A DNA stretch of 10,601 nucleotides from an uncultured Loktanella sp. (GCA_913061335.1 CAJXTP010000090.1:1-10601); one strand, 5' to 3'. Counted from the stretch's first letter, positions 1-6,430 are shown. Numbers and translations are program-made. The notes: generated from the sequence alone by a model not told the origin.

Positions 1-979
1 ATGACGCGTCGTTGAGGGCCAGTTTGTCGATGCTGTCGCGCAGGTCTTCGAACTGGCTGCTGTCGACGGGGAACAGGCCACAAAATACGACGGGTTGCGC
101 AGGCTTAAAGCCCGGCAGTGCGGTTTCGCAGCCCTTCTTTTCCGATGTGATCGTGTCGCCAACGCGGGTGTCACGGACTTGTTTGATCGACGCCGTGATA
201 AAGCCGATTTCGCCGGGTCCAAGCGTGTCGACGTTTTCCATCTGCGGCCGGAACACGCCGATTTTGTCGATCTGGTGCACGGTGTCATTGGACATAAACC
301 GCAGGCGGTCGTTGCGTTTCATTTGCCCGTCGATGATCCGCACGAGGACAATCACGCCAAGGTAACTGTCGTACCATGAGTCGACTAGCATCGCCTTAAG
401 CGGCGCGTTGATATCGCCGATTGGCGCGGGCAAACGGTGCACGATGGCTTCTAGGGTTTCTTTGATCCCAACGCCGGATTTGGCGGACACGCGCATCGCG
501 TCAGACGCATCAATGCCGATCACGTCTTCGATCTGGGCGGCGACCGCATCACAGTCGGTCGCGGGCAGGTCGATTTTGTTCAACACGGGCACGATCTCGT
601 GGTCCGCATCAAGGGCGTGATAAACGTTTGCAAGCGTCTGCGCCTCGACGCCTTGGGTGCTATCGACAACCAACAACGATCCTTCAACGGCGCGCATGGA
701 ACGCGACACTTCATAGGCGAAATCGACGTGACCGGGGGTGTCGATCAAGTTGAGCACATATGTCTCACCGTCTTGCGCCACGTAATCGATGCGTACGGTG
801 TTGGCCTTGATCGTGATGCCGCGCTCGCGCTCGATATCCATGCTATCAAGCATCTGCGCCTTCATGTCCCGTTCGGCGACTGTGTTTGTCTCTTGGATCA
901 AACGGTCAGCGAGGGTGGATTTACCGTGGTCAATATGGGCCACGATCGAGAAATTGCGGATGTTTTTCAGGTCGGTCAT
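1..979 (-). CDS. lepA: Elongation factor 4 (LepA), N-terminal part, truncated by window edge
   Basis: Translational GTPase that acts on the ribosome and is implicated in back-translocation and in 30S biogenesis. The reverse strand from ATG at 979 reads MTDLKNIRNFSIVAHIDHGK, followed by all the expected GTPase motifs: P-loop AHIDHGKS (about residues 14-21), switch I with RERGITIK (51-58), DTPGH (80-84), NKID (134-137) and an SAKSG loop near 182. Domain II follows, and the sequence leaves the window inside the middle of the protein. About 326 residues are visible of a family length near 600. ALNDAS is the last part seen. The N-terminus matches the LepA family exactly, so the start is secure, although no good Shine-Dalgarno sequence lies upstream (the 15 bases before ATG read tataggcgttttgac and similar). 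It is divergent from the globin gene. EF-G, TypA and EF-Tu are excluded by the LepA-type N-terminus and spacing. Confidence 0.97.
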   Translation of the reverse strand, partial: MTDLKNIRNFSIVAHIDHGKSTLADRLIQETNTVAERDMKAQMLDSMDIERERGITIKANTVRIDYVAQDGETYVLNLIDTPGHVDFAYEVSRSMRAVEGSLLVVDSTQGVEAQTLANVYHALDADHEIVPVLNKIDLPATDCDAVAAQIEDVIGIDASDAMRVSAKSGVGIKETLEAIVHRLPAPIGDINAPLKAMLVDSWYDSYLGVIVLVRIIDGQMKRNDRLRFMSNDTVHQIDKIGVFRPQMENVDTLGPGEIGFITASIKQVRDTRVGDTITSEKKGCETALPGFKPAQPVVFCGLFPVDSSQFEDLRDSIDKLALNDAS

Positions 980-1215
980 TGGGGTCAAAACGCCTATAGA
1001 ATTGGGTTGATTGTCAATGGCGCGTGATCGCGGGATTTGCAAGGGGTGGCGGAACCTGCGGGTCGACAGCGCTGTCCAGTTTTCGGCGACACCGATGCGC
1101 CCAGTCTGCAGTTATGTAGGGTCAGTGTGCGCCCACAGTAGATTGAAAATCCTTGGGTCGCTGCATAGATGGCTTGTATCGGGGCGATGATGCCCTGCCA
1201 GAAGGGATGAAGCCC
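980..1215. other. Divergent intergenic region between lepA and the globin gene
   Basis: These 236 bases must hold the promoters of both divergent genes. I see a perfect 12-bp palindrome, GACAGCGCTGTC, at 1065-1076, which could be an operator or chance. A minus-strand TTGACA (1017-1012) is followed by TATAGG (998-993), but only 13 bases separate them, too short for a sigma-70 promoter. On the plus strand, TTGAAA (1143-1148) lies 17 bases from TAGATG (1166-1171), a weak candidate for the globin gene. No RNA gene is recognisable. Confidence 0.4.
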
Positions 1216-1971
1216 GTGACCAAAATTGACCACCCAGCATACCCGACACAGCATGGTTATATGACCGAAAACATCCAGCGCGCCTATATTGAGGCCGCGG
1301 TGTCCAAGGAATTGTTGCCCACAGACGCGCACCGGATGGCCGATGTTGTGACGCTTACGGCGTCAAGCGACGTCGATAAGCCGATCCAGTTTTGGCAATT
1401 GTATTCTGTTCTTGGTCAAGACCCGATCGTCCGTCTTATCCAAAGGTTTTACGAGCGCGTTTTCGCGGATGAGCCTTGGTTTACGGAAGTATTTGCGCGT
1501 GTCGGCGGGATTGGTCACCATATCAACACCCAAGCGGCGATGTGGATCGATGTCATGGGCGGCGGTCCCTACTATCATGGTGGCGAGTTTCGCTTGAATT
1601 TTCACCATACCCACAATGCCATGGAGCTAATGAACGACAAAGGCGCGCAGCGTTGGTCAAAGCTGATGTTAGATACGCTTGATGCGTCGGGCGACCTGAT
1701 GACAGATGATCCGCGCGTTCGGGTGTCTATCAACACGTTCCTGTCGCATTTCATGAAAAAATACGCCGAGGATTTTGCTTTTGAAAACCGCAGTTTCTTT
1801 GGCGCAACAAATCCGGCCTTAAAACGTAAAATAAACTTCATGCGCATGACCACAGCCGAAATTTCAGCCCTTACCGAGGCTGAAATTTCAGACACATTGG
1901 CAGGTCTTGGGGTCGACGTGTCGCAGTATCATGGCAAAGCCGATCTTATTGAAAAGGCCATGATGATCTAA
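1216..1971 (+). CDS. Truncated haemoglobin (group II-like) with N- and C-terminal extensions
   Basis: Haem protein of the truncated globin family, probably binding O2 or NO in the cytoplasm. I chose GTG 1216 because AGAAGGG at 1200-1206 gives a well-spaced ribosome site; ATG 1207 and ATG 1261 are alternatives. From GTG the product is 251 residues. The globin core spans about residues 56-160: PIQFWQLYSVLG, then RFYERVF with the B10-type Tyr79, the MGGGPYY loop (114-120), a His cluster FHHTH (129-133) that should contain the proximal F8 His (best aligned to His130), and RWSKLMLDTLD with Trp147 at the position of the group II G8 Trp. Usual family length is about 130 residues, so this protein carries roughly 55 extra residues before the core and about 90 after. 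The last 40 (MTTAEIS to the end) look like a small HeH/SAP-like helix-extension-helix module. The globin assignment is good; the extension assignment is inferred by eye. Confidence 0.85.
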   Translation: MTKIDHPAYPTQHGYMTENIQRAYIEAAVSKELLPTDAHRMADVVTLTASSDVDKPIQFWQLYSVLGQDPIVRLIQRFYERVFADEPWFTEVFARVGGIGHHINTQAAMWIDVMGGGPYYHGGEFRLNFHHTHNAMELMNDKGAQRWSKLMLDTLDASGDLMTDDPRVRVSINTFLSHFMKKYAEDFAFENRSFFGATNPALKRKINFMRMTTAEISALTEAEISDTLAGLGVDVSQYHGKADLIEKAMMI

Positions 1972-2003
1972 AGTGTGCCTGCGTGTTGTGCGCAGGCACA
2001 CTT
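1971..2003 (+). terminator. Perfect 13-bp stem-loop at the end of the globin gene
   Basis: AAGTGTGCCTGCG (1971-1983) and its exact reverse complement (1991-2003) flank a 7-base loop. The stem starts on the last base of the TAA stop codon. No T-tract follows on the plus strand (cttccgcacc), so it is either a hairpin that protects the mRNA 3' end or a factor-dependent terminator rather than a classical intrinsic terminator. Confidence 0.6.
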
Positions 2004-2120
2004 CCGCACCCCGCACGCAATTGAATTGCATCCCGCGCCCTCCCCTTGCATAATCGTCCTAACAGCAGTCTAGGGCTGACACGCGGGAACCGCGGCGCTT
2101 TGGCACAAATTACGGGTGAT

Positions 2121-2429
2121 ATGATGCGCAGATTGGTTTTACTTGGGGCTTTGGTGTTTTTGGCAGCTTGCGGTGGTGGCCGTGTGTCTGGCGATGTTGG
2201 CGAAGCCTGTATAGCTGCCGACCGCAACGCCGCATCAACCCAGTTATGTTCGTGCGTCCAACAAGCCGCCAGCCTGACATTAAATGCATCCGATCAGCGC
2301 CGCGCCGCCACGTTCTTTGAGGACCCGCAATTGGCGCAGGACGCCCGTCAGTCGCGCAATTCCAGCAGCTCACGGTTCTGGAAACGCTATAAGGACTTTA
2401 GCGCGAAGTCCAAGCAGATGTGCGGCTAA
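2121..2429 (+). CDS. Small cysteine-rich lipoprotein of unknown function
   Basis: 102-residue protein that starts MMRRLVLLGALVFLAACGGG: a two-arginine n-region, a hydrophobic segment and a lipobox LAAC with Cys17 as the lipidation site. It should be exported by Sec, lipidated and anchored at the inner or outer membrane facing the periplasm. The mature part has four further cysteines (30, 43, 45, 101), including a CSC pair, and a conserved-looking core around DQRRAATFFEDPQ and FWKRYKDF. This resembles a small family common in Rhodobacteraceae. As I recall, some members carry the name 'arginine transporter', but nothing in the sequence (no membrane domain, no binding-protein fold of adequate size) supports transport. 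ATG 2121 or ATG 2124 are both possible starts; the upstream in-frame extension lacks a signal-like sequence. It stands alone, 88 bases ahead of meaB on the same strand. Confidence 0.8.
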   Translation: MMRRLVLLGALVFLAACGGGRVSGDVGEACIAADRNAASTQLCSCVQQAASLTLNASDQRRAATFFEDPQLAQDARQSRNSSSSRFWKRYKDFSAKSKQMCG

Positions 2430-2517
2430 CCCCCCGCAGCACCCGCGTCTTTGCAAATCTCAAGAACCGCCATTTGCATCATTGCGTGGAGCGGCCTGCC
2501 CCCCTAAAACCTTATTT

Positions 2518-3495
2518 ATGATGAATGATATTCCCGATCTTGCCCGTCGTGTGGCCGCTGGTGAACGCCGCGCCTTGGCCCGCGCCATTACGCTGGTCGA
2601 AAGTGGCCGTGCTGATCACCGCGTTGATGCGATGGCCTTGCTTGATGTGCTGGCCACGGGTGGCAAACAAGCCATCCGCATCGGCCTTTCTGGCACCCCC
2701 GGCGTTGGCAAATCCACCTTTATCGAGGGCTTTGGTCTGATGTTAACTGCGGCGGGTCACCGTGTTGCGGTGCTGGCTGTTGATCCGTCATCTGCCCGTT
2801 CTGGTGGGTCGATATTGGGCGATAAAACCCGTATGGATTTGCTGGCCCGCGATCCAAACGCGTTCATCCGCCCATCCCCAAGCCAAACCCAGCTTGGCGG
2901 CGTTGCGCGGCGCACCCGCGAGGCCGTCGCGCTATGCGAGGCTGCTGGCTATGACATTGTACTGATCGAAACCGTCGGCGTTGGCCAATCAGAGACGGTC
3001 GTCGCCCAGATGTCAGATTTGTTCTTGCTGCTGCTCGCCCCTGCGGGCGGCGACGAATTGCAGGGCGTCAAACGCGGCATCATGGAAATCGCCGATATGG
3101 TTTTGGTCAATAAGGCCGATGGCGATCTGAAACCGCAAGCGATGCGCACCTGTGCTGATTACGCTGGTGCGTTGCGATTGCTGCGCAAACGGTCACAAGA
3201 TCCCGAAGGCTTTCCCAAGGCGATGATTGTATCCGCACTGGAAACAATAGGCATTGCCGACGCATGGGACGAAATGCAGGCCCTGATCAACTGGCGTCGT
3301 GAAACAGATGTTTGGGGACGGTCTCGGGCTGCTCAGGCACGGTATTGGTTCGCTGAAGAAGTCCGCCTGCAATTACTTGCGCGCATCGCAAGCGATCCTG
3401 ATCTTGATGCACGCATGACCATTTTGGAAAAAGAGGTCGTCGCTGGCCGCATGTCACCCGCCGCTGCCGCCGCTGAAGTTGTCGCGCAAACATGA
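2518..3495 (+). CDS. meaB: MeaB-type GTPase, methylmalonyl-CoA mutase metallochaperone
   Basis: G3E-family P-loop GTPase (MeaB/ArgK/MMAA) that gates adenosylcobalamin delivery to, and protects, methylmalonyl-CoA mutase in the cytoplasm, within propionyl-CoA and ethylmalonyl-CoA metabolism. The 325 residues match the family length. Visible motifs are Walker A GLSGTPGVGKST (56-67), VDPSSARSGGSILGDKTRM (88-106, the switch region), ETVGVGQSE (151-159), the segment APAGGDELQG (174-183) and the guanine motif NKAD (198-201). The C-terminal helices (RYWFAEEVRLQLL) form the dimerisation arm of the family. ATG 2518 is chosen, with ATG 2521 next to it; the frame is open back to 2284, but that part overlaps the lipoprotein gene and does not look like MeaB. 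No Shine-Dalgarno sequence precedes the start. The downstream gene overlaps its stop by ATGA, implying translational coupling. No mutase gene lies within the window. Confidence 0.95.
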   Translation: MMNDIPDLARRVAAGERRALARAITLVESGRADHRVDAMALLDVLATGGKQAIRIGLSGTPGVGKSTFIEGFGLMLTAAGHRVAVLAVDPSSARSGGSILGDKTRMDLLARDPNAFIRPSPSQTQLGGVARRTREAVALCEAAGYDIVLIETVGVGQSETVVAQMSDLFLLLLAPAGGDELQGVKRGIMEIADMVLVNKADGDLKPQAMRTCADYAGALRLLRKRSQDPEGFPKAMIVSALETIGIADAWDEMQALINWRRETDVWGRSRAAQARYWFAEEVRLQLLARIASDPDLDARMTILEKEVVAGRMSPAAAAAEVVAQT

Positions 3496-4232
3496 CCGGC
3501 ACAGGCGATCTGGTTTACAGTGGCGACCACTTGCGCGCCACATTGTTCAATGGCGTGTCGGACCGTTTGGCGATCACATTTAGCTTTCGCGAAAAGGGCC
3601 GCACTGCTTTTGCGCCTGTGTCCCCAGTCAAACAGATGATCGCCCAAGGGTTTGCCCAATTGGCGATCACATCATGCGCCAATGATTGGTTCATCAACCC
3701 CGATACGGTGGGCATCGAGGCCGTGCTTCAAAAGCTAGCTCCACACTACAAAGCCGTGCATATGCTGGGGTTTTCGATGGGTGGCTACGGTGCTTTCCGC
3801 TTTGCGCGCGCCGCAAATGCGACCTATGTCACCGCGATTTCGCCGCAGTTTTCGATCCATCCTGACGTGGTGCCGATTGATAAACGCTACCGCGCAGATG
3901 CAGGTGGGTTTGAGCGCGATTTAAGCGATCTGACCCGCGTCCCGCGCCCCAATTTGCAGGGCATCATCATCACCGACCCGTTCCGCCCGCTGGATCTGAT
4001 GCATGCCAATATGATCACCGAAGTTTTCCCACGCGTCGCCATTGCGCGCCTGCCGTTTGGCGGACATCCAGCGACCTCGTTAATTGCCCGTGCCAGCAAC
4101 CCCGGTGTCATTCAGCACACGGCACTCAAGTCGCCACCCACGGCTGCGCCGATTATCGCGGCACACCGCGCCGCGCGACGTGGCGACGCAGTTTATCAAA
4201 AGGCATTGGCTGCCAAACTACTGACCCGCTAG
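3492..4232 (+). CDS. Alpha/beta-hydrolase-fold protein
   Basis: Predicted 246-residue cytoplasmic protein with an alpha/beta-hydrolase nucleophile elbow, GFSMGGYGA (93-101), which makes Ser95 the probable nucleophile. The preceding strand (AVHMLGFS) and following helix (GGYGAFRFA) fit the fold. Candidate triad partners are Asp162 (IIITDPF) or Asp168 and His192 (PFGGHPAT), in the right order for the family. The substrate cannot be read from the sequence; similar stand-alone proteins are common in Rhodobacterales. No signal peptide or membrane segment is seen. The ATG overlaps the TGA of meaB (ATGA, 3492-3495), so the two are co-transcribed and probably coupled in translation, though a functional link with cobalamin chemistry is not established. 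The 3' end converges with the sigma factor gene, sharing CTAG as the two stop codons. Confidence 0.8.
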   Translation: MTGTGDLVYSGDHLRATLFNGVSDRLAITFSFREKGRTAFAPVSPVKQMIAQGFAQLAITSCANDWFINPDTVGIEAVLQKLAPHYKAVHMLGFSMGGYGAFRFARAANATYVTAISPQFSIHPDVVPIDKRYRADAGGFERDLSDLTRVPRPNLQGIIITDPFRPLDLMHANMITEVFPRVAIARLPFGGHPATSLIARASNPGVIQHTALKSPPTAAPIIAAHRAARRGDAVYQKALAAKLLTR

Positions 4233-5464
4233 TGCAGCATTAACCGCTGCTTTTTGGCCTGCAAAAACGCACGGTCCGCCGCGTTCCCTGTTAGATTGAT
4301 CGCGATTTGGAAACAATCTCTGGCGGCTTTGCGCTGACCATCTCGTGCCAGAAAATCCGCCTTGGCCGCGTGAAAATGGCTGTAGTCCGCAAGCGGCTCT
4401 GCCAATGCATCCAATAATTGCAGCCCTGCCTTGGCGGTATCTGCATAAGACACTGCAACCGCGTGGTTCAGCTGCACAACGGGTGTCGGCTGCACGCGGC
4501 ACAGCAGGTTATATAGCATCGCGATTTGCGGCCAATCGGTGGCGTCCCAAGTCGCCGCCTGCCCGTGCAACGCGCTGATCGCGGCTTGCAGCTGATAGGG
4601 TCCAATTTGCCCACGCGTCAGGGTCGCTTGTAAAATCTGATCGGCCTGCGAAATTTGGGCATGGTGCCAGAGGCTGCGGTCTTGGGTCTCTAGCGGGATC
4701 ATGGCGCCACCCGCATCCAGTCGCGCCGGCGCACGCGCATCATTGGCCAACATCAATGCCAGCAGCCCAGCGGGTTCCGCCATGTCAGGCATCAAATCAT
4801 AAAGGATATGCCCCAAGCGGATCGCCTCGGAGCTTAGGTCACAGCGCAGCAGCGTATCGCCCGATGACGCCAAATAGCCTTCGTTAAAGATCAGGTAGAT
4901 GACCTGCATGACCGCATCGGCACGGTCCGGTAAATCGGCAGGATCAGGGACACGGTACGGGATGCCTGCGGCCTTAATTTTAACCCGCGCGCGCGAAAGG
5001 CGCTGTGCCATTGTCGCAGGCTTATCCAGATAAGCGTGCGCGATTTCCTCGGCCGTAAGCCCGCCCAATGTGCGCAAGGTCAACGCAATCTGGGTTTTCG
5101 CATCTAGGCTAGGGTGGCAACAGGTGAACAGCATCTCAAGCCGTTTGTCGGGGATGGTCACGCATGCCTCCTCTGGGTCGGATTGTTGATGTGATATGAA
5201 ATAGGCAATTTCGGGGGATTTGCGGGCCAAAGTTTGATCGCGGCGCACACGGTCAAGCGCGCGCCTGCGGGCCGTTGTGATCAGCCACGCATCAGGGGCG
5301 TCAGGGATTTTGGGATCCCATGCGATCATTGCGGCGACAACGGCGTCTTGCAACGCGTCCTCGGCCAGCGCAAAATCTCCGAATTGTTTGACCAAAGCGG
5401 CCAGAATGCGCCCCCAATGCATGCGCACCACAGTTGTGATCGCGGCGTGGCTTGGGGGCGCCAT
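4229..5464 (-). CDS. ECF42-type sigma factor with long C-terminal TPR-like extension
   Basis: 411-residue extracytoplasmic-function sigma factor of the class usually called ECF42 (also annotated 'sigma-24 family' or DUF6596). Region sigma-2 covers about residues 15-80, with FALAEDALQDAVVAA and DAWLITTARRRALD for core binding and -10 recognition. Region sigma-4 covers about 105-165, with RLEMLFTCCHPSLD, LTAEEIAHAYLD and MAQRLSRARVKIK. The remaining 240 residues form the extension typical of this group, with IFNEGYLAS (192-200), DRSLWH (262-267), GPYQLQAAISALH (288-300) and NHAVAVSYAD (333-342). The extension is known in the family to be needed for activity, which replaces the usual anti-sigma control. 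One oddity is His267, where the family normally reads DRSLWD. The gene starts 2 bases after the stop of the DGPF-protein gene, so it is translationally coupled to it. Confidence 0.93.
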   Translation of the reverse strand: MAPPSHAAITTVVRMHWGRILAALVKQFGDFALAEDALQDAVVAAMIAWDPKIPDAPDAWLITTARRRALDRVRRDQTLARKSPEIAYFISHQQSDPEEACVTIPDKRLEMLFTCCHPSLDAKTQIALTLRTLGGLTAEEIAHAYLDKPATMAQRLSRARVKIKAAGIPYRVPDPADLPDRADAVMQVIYLIFNEGYLASSGDTLLRCDLSSEAIRLGHILYDLMPDMAEPAGLLALMLANDARAPARLDAGGAMIPLETQDRSLWHHAQISQADQILQATLTRGQIGPYQLQAAISALHGQAATWDATDWPQIAMLYNLLCRVQPTPVVQLNHAVAVSYADTAKAGLQLLDALAEPLADYSHFHAAKADFLARDGQRKAARDCFQIAINLTGNAADRAFLQAKKQRLMLH

Positions 5465-5466
5465 GA

Positions 5467-5820
5467 TCAGTTATCCCAGACCATCACAGGGCGGACTTCG
5501 ATCCGGCCATAAGCTGACGTAGGGATCATGGCCGCGTATTTCATCGCTTCGTCCAAATCAGCGCAATCAAGCAGGTAATAGCCGCCCAGCTGTTCCTTGG
5601 TTTCCGCAAACGGACCGTCGGTGGTGTGCATCTTGCCGTCCCGCATGGACACTGTTGTCGCGGTTTGGGTCGACTGCAGCGCATCGCCATGCAGCATCTT
5701 GCCGTCTTCCATCACCTTGGCAGTAAAGTCTTGATAGCCCTTCATAAATGGGCCCCAATCGTCTGATCCTGGCTGCGGTCCGGTTCCTTCGGTCGTATAA
5801 ATGAGGCACATATATTGCAT
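5467..5820 (-). CDS. DGPF/YCII-family protein, partner of the ECF42 sigma factor
   Basis: 117-residue small cytoplasmic protein of the YCII-related (DGPF) family, which adopts a ferredoxin-like fold. It begins MQYMCLIYTTEG, contains the family-defining DGPF at 68-71 within TDGPFAETKEQLGGYYLLD, and ends with IEVRPVM. Length and motif match the family. These proteins are the standard neighbours and targets of ECF42 sigma factors; their biochemical role is not established. The start at 5820 is supported by AAGGA (minus strand, 5832-5828) 7 bases upstream. It is the first gene of the operon, followed after 2 bases by the sigma gene. A candidate ECF42 promoter lies at 5900-5874 on the same strand, about 55 bases upstream, consistent with autoregulation. 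Confidence 0.93.
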   Translation of the reverse strand: MQYMCLIYTTEGTGPQPGSDDWGPFMKGYQDFTAKVMEDGKMLHGDALQSTQTATTVSMRDGKMHTTDGPFAETKEQLGGYYLLDCADLDEAMKYAAMIPTSAYGRIEVRPVMVWDN

Positions 5821-5835
5821 GGTGTTATCCTTGTT

Positions 5836-5858
5836 GAGGCAAAGAGGCTTTGTGCCTC
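5836..5858 (-). promoter_or_regulatory. Hairpin with two alternative pairings in the leader of the DGPF gene
   Basis: On the minus strand, GAGGC (5858-5854) can pair either with the near GCCTC (5848-5844, loop acaaa) or with the far GCCTC (5840-5836). The far copy ends 3 bases before the Shine-Dalgarno sequence at 5832-5828. It could modulate translation, but both stems are only 5 bp. Confidence 0.3.
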
Positions 5859-5873
5859 CCGTCATACCAACCA

Positions 5874-5900
5874 GACGCGCGGCACGGCGCGAAATCGACA
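5874..5900 (-). promoter_or_regulatory. Candidate ECF42-dependent promoter of the DGPF-sigma operon
   Basis: The minus strand reads TGTCGA (5900-5895), 17 bases, then CGTC (5877-5874). From memory, ECF42 target promoters have TGTCGA at -35 and CG(A/T)C at -10, so both elements match with standard spacing. The predicted start would fall near 5866, about 45 bases before the DGPF start codon. The match is seen directly; its function is inferred. Confidence 0.6.
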
Positions 5901-5906
5901 TCTCAG

Positions 5907-5934
5907 TTGAGAAAAGCGTGATTTTTGATATAAT
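5907..5934 (+). promoter_or_regulatory. Sigma-70 promoter for the VOC gene
   Basis: TTGAGA (5907-5912), a 16-base spacer and a perfect TATAAT (5929-5934), followed by a predicted start near 5941 and ATG at 5960, giving a leader of about 20 bases. The -35 lies only 6 bases from the -35 of the divergent candidate ECF42 promoter, so the two may interfere with or affect each other. Confidence 0.7.
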
Positions 5935-5959
5935 GGAACCGTAAATCAGGGGAAGTAAC

Positions 5960-6331
5960 ATGAAACTGGGCACATTTTCTATCAGCCTTACGGTCAAAAA
6001 TCTCGAAGCATCGCGGCTGTTTTATGAAAAACTCGGGTTCGAGACGTTTGGTGGGAATGCCGATCACAACTATCTGATTCTCAAGAACGGCGATCATCTC
6101 ATCGGGATATTTCAGGGCATGTTTGATGACAACATGCTGACGTTTAACCCCGGTTGGGATCAAAACGCTGGTGAAGTGGACCCGTTCACGGATGTGCGCG
6201 ATATACATAGTGAACTGGTCGCCAAAGGATTGGAGCCAACACAAGTTAGTTTGCCCGAAGATCGCGGTATCGGCAGCTTTGTTGTTGTGGACCCCGACGG
6301 CAATCCTGTATTGATCGACCAGCACCGGTAA
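5960..6331 (+). CDS. VOC-superfamily (glyoxalase/bleomycin-resistance fold) protein
   Basis: 123-residue protein with the paired beta-alpha-beta-beta-beta modules of the vicinal oxygen chelate fold. It begins with TFSISLTVKNLEASRLFYEKLGFETFGG (strand, then the helix LEASRLFYEKLGF typical of this superfamily) and ends with GIGSFVVVDPDGNPVLIDQ, the DPDGNP turn of the second module. The usual metal-ligand His in the first strand is replaced by Ser (SISLTV), and the last-strand Glu is a polar Asp/Gln (IDQ), so a metal-dependent glyoxalase I role is doubtful; the substrate is unknown. The start at ATG 5960 follows the purine-rich AGGGGAAG (5948-5955). It is divergent from the DGPF-sigma operon and has its own strong promoter. 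ECF42 neighbourhoods often include such small-molecule enzymes, but a link here is inference only. Confidence 0.87.
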   Translation: MKLGTFSISLTVKNLEASRLFYEKLGFETFGGNADHNYLILKNGDHLIGIFQGMFDDNMLTFNPGWDQNAGEVDPFTDVRDIHSELVAKGLEPTQVSLPEDRGIGSFVVVDPDGNPVLIDQHR

Positions 6332-6357
6332 TTGCGCCTGTTTGGCATGGTTGCGGG

Positions 6358-6386
6358 TTGACGCGGGCTGGGAATCCTCCTATCTC
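6358..6386 (+). promoter_or_regulatory. Candidate rpmB promoter
   Basis: TTGACG (6358-6363), a 17-base spacer and TATCTC (6381-6386). The -35 is 5/6 to consensus and the -10 is weak, a pattern common for housekeeping promoters in Rhodobacterales. The predicted start near 6393 leaves a leader of about 95 bases. Confidence 0.45.
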
Positions 6387-6430
6387 GCGCAGACCGAATT
6401 CATGGCTCTGCACGTCAGGGTCTTAGCTAA

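Noticed and set aside
993..1017. TTGACA and TATAGG on the minus strand as the lepA promoter
   Set aside because: Only 13 bases separate the two boxes; sigma-70 promoters need about 16-18.
599..1027. Plus-strand open frame within the lepA region
   Set aside because: It is the shadow of lepA on the other strand; its translation resembles no family.
2284..2517. N-terminal extension of MeaB from the upstream in-frame ATG at 2284
   Set aside because: It overlaps the lipoprotein gene in another frame, is rich in Arg and Pro as expected for a shadow frame, and the family starts near 2518.
5960..6331. Glyoxalase I (gloA)
   Set aside because: The usual metal-binding His and Glu positions are not preserved, so only the VOC superfamily can be supported.
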